A DNA stretch of 64,000 nt from Tetragonia tetragonoides (lineage: Eukaryota > Streptophyta > Magnoliopsida > Caryophyllales > Aizoaceae), in the NCBI GenBank assembly GCA_038025085.1, contig CM076146.1:23940501-24004500 (forward strand). Reading direction: 5' to 3'. Below are positions 62,601 to 64,000 of the stretch, in pieces. How positions within the stretch are numbered: the stretch's first letter is position 1; every line of letters starts with the position of its first letter. A model generated the notes under the pieces. It saw nothing but the letters and a program-made list of their open reading frames with translations. It was not told the origin of the DNA and searched no databases. Made by a program: the position numbers and the translations under genes.

Positions 62601-64000
62601 AGCTTTTGAATGTATTTACGCGTTTTAACAGCTCTTACGACTAGGGTGATAGAAATTGAGTTCTTTTGTGTTGTATATTAAGAGAAAGCATCCAAATACT
62701 TTGTTTCTATTCATTTGAGTGTAAAACTACACCGACGATGTTTACAGTTACAAACGTGCTTCAACTCAAGCTTTTGAATGCATTTATGCTTTTTAAAAGC
62801 TCATACAAGTAAGGTGAAAGAGATTTGAGTTCTTTTGTGTTTTATATTAAGAGAAAGCATCCAAATACTTTGTTTTCATTCATTTGAATGTGTGAAACTA
62901 AACCTAGGATGTTTACAAGTACAAACAAGCTTCAACTCAAGCTTTTGAATGTATTTACGCATTTTAAAAGGTCATACGAGTAGGGTAAAAGAGATTTGAG
63001 TTCTTTTGTGTTGTATATTAAGAGAAAGCATCCAAATACTTTGTGTACATTCATTTGAGTGTGAAACTATACCTAGGATGTTTACAGTTACAAACAAGCT
63101 TCAACTCAAGCTTTTGAATGTATTTATGATTTTTAAAAGCTCATACGAGTAGGGTGAAAGAGATTTCAGTCCTTTTGTGTTCTATATTTAGAGAAAGCAT
63201 CCAAATACTTTGTTTGTATTCATTTGAGTGTGAAACTACACCTAGGATGTTTACCTGTACAAACAAGCTTCAACTCAAGCTTTTGAATGTATTTACGCAT
63301 TTTAAAAGGTCATACGAGTAGGGTAAAAGAGATTTGAGTTCTTTTGTGTTGTATATCAAGAGAAAGCTTCCAAATACTTTGTGTAGATTCATTTGAGTGT
63401 AAAACTACACCTAGGATGTTTACAAGTACAAACAAGCTTCAACTCAAGCTTTTGAATGTATATACGCGTTTTAACAGCTCTTACGACTAGGGTGATAGAA
63501 ATTGAGTTCTTTTGTGTTGTATATTAAGAGAAAGAATCCAAATACTTTGTTTGTATTCATTTGAGTGTGAAACTACACCTAGGATGTTTACAAGTACAAT
63601 CAAGCTTCAACTCAAGCTTTTGAATGTATTTACGCATTTTAAAAGGTCATACGAGTAGGGTAAAAGAGATTTGAGTTCTTTTGTGTTGTATATTAAGAGA
63701 AAGCATCCAAATACTTTGTGTACATTCATTTGAGTGTGAAACTATACCTAGGATGTTTACAGTTACAAACAAGCTTCAACTCAAGCTTTTGAATGCATTT
63801 ACGCGTTTTAAAAGCTCATACGAGTAGGGTGAAAGAGATTTGAGTTCTTTTGTGTTGTATATTAAGAGAAAGCATCCAAATACGCTGTTTGCATTCATTT
63901 CAGTGTGAAACTACACCTAGGATGTTTACAGTTACAAACAAGCTTCAACTCAAGCTTTTGAATGCATTTATGATTTTTAAAAGCTCATACGAGTAGGGTG
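59635..64000 (+). repeat. HOR D, copy 3, cut by the window end
   Basis: This third tandem copy carries the 15-bp deletion at 61231 and the CACCGACGATG variant near 62732. About 4,366 of 4,385 bp lie inside the window, so the HOR may continue beyond it. Confidence 0.93.

Larger units (their letters stand above)
41404..64000 (+). repeat. 169-bp satellite array, right of the retrotransposon
   Basis: The same monomer family and orientation as on the left resume in mid monomer and run to the window end. The TTTAAGGGAAAGC short monomer, found 13 times on the left, was not seen here. A variant with an extra T (CGCGTTTTTAACAG, or CCCGTTTTTAACAG) appears here only, for example near 44890, 46071, 46409 and 51325. 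The two sides are therefore different subdomains of one array. Confidence 0.97.

Noticed and set aside
1..64000. tRNA, rRNA, host genes or a second transposable element
   Set aside because: Both sides of the insertion are continuous satellite, and no break of more than a few bases from the monomer pattern was seen apart from the deletions described.

Overview
This window is plant heterochromatin, most likely centromeric or pericentromeric. About 58 kb of the 64 kb is one AT-rich satellite in head-to-tail tandem array, roughly 345 monomers of about 169 bp (variants of 168 and 171 bp), all in the same orientation. A single young Ty3/gypsy LTR retrotransposon of 5,815 bp interrupts it at 35589-41403. 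No host gene, tRNA or rRNA was recognised. A flowering plant is inferred from the nucleosome-sized satellite, the gypsy gag-pol architecture and the tRNA-iMet-type primer binding site. The species cannot be named from sequence alone.

Layout. (1) 1-11544: three copies of a 3,891-bp higher-order repeat (HOR, 23 monomers); the third copy departs from the pattern at about 11545. (2) 11545-16640: an irregular mosaic of monomer types, including a 61-bp remnant monomer. (3) 16641-35588: a second domain with a 114-bp shortened monomer, 621-bp four-monomer units in blocks of three, and a 3,331-bp tandem duplication carrying such a block. (4) 35589-41403: the retrotransposon, transcribed on the minus strand, with 662-bp LTRs and a CAAAT target duplication. 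(5) 41404-50864: a mosaic with duplicated segments at offsets of 338, 850, 1,188 and 3,389 bp. (6) 50865-64000: three copies of a second long HOR of 4,385 bp (26 monomers); the third is cut by the window end.

The retrotransposon encodes Gag, protease, reverse transcriptase, RNase H and integrase in one frame. That frame is broken only by one in-frame TAG inside gag. Its LTRs differ at one base in 662, so the insertion is recent. The last 57 residues of the polyprotein lie inside the 3' LTR. LTRs beginning TGATG, pol running into the LTR, and residence in a satellite array together suggest the CRM (centromeric) clade, but that is an inference. The array appears to evolve by duplication of multi-kilobase blocks, because deletions and single-base variants recur at exact block offsets.
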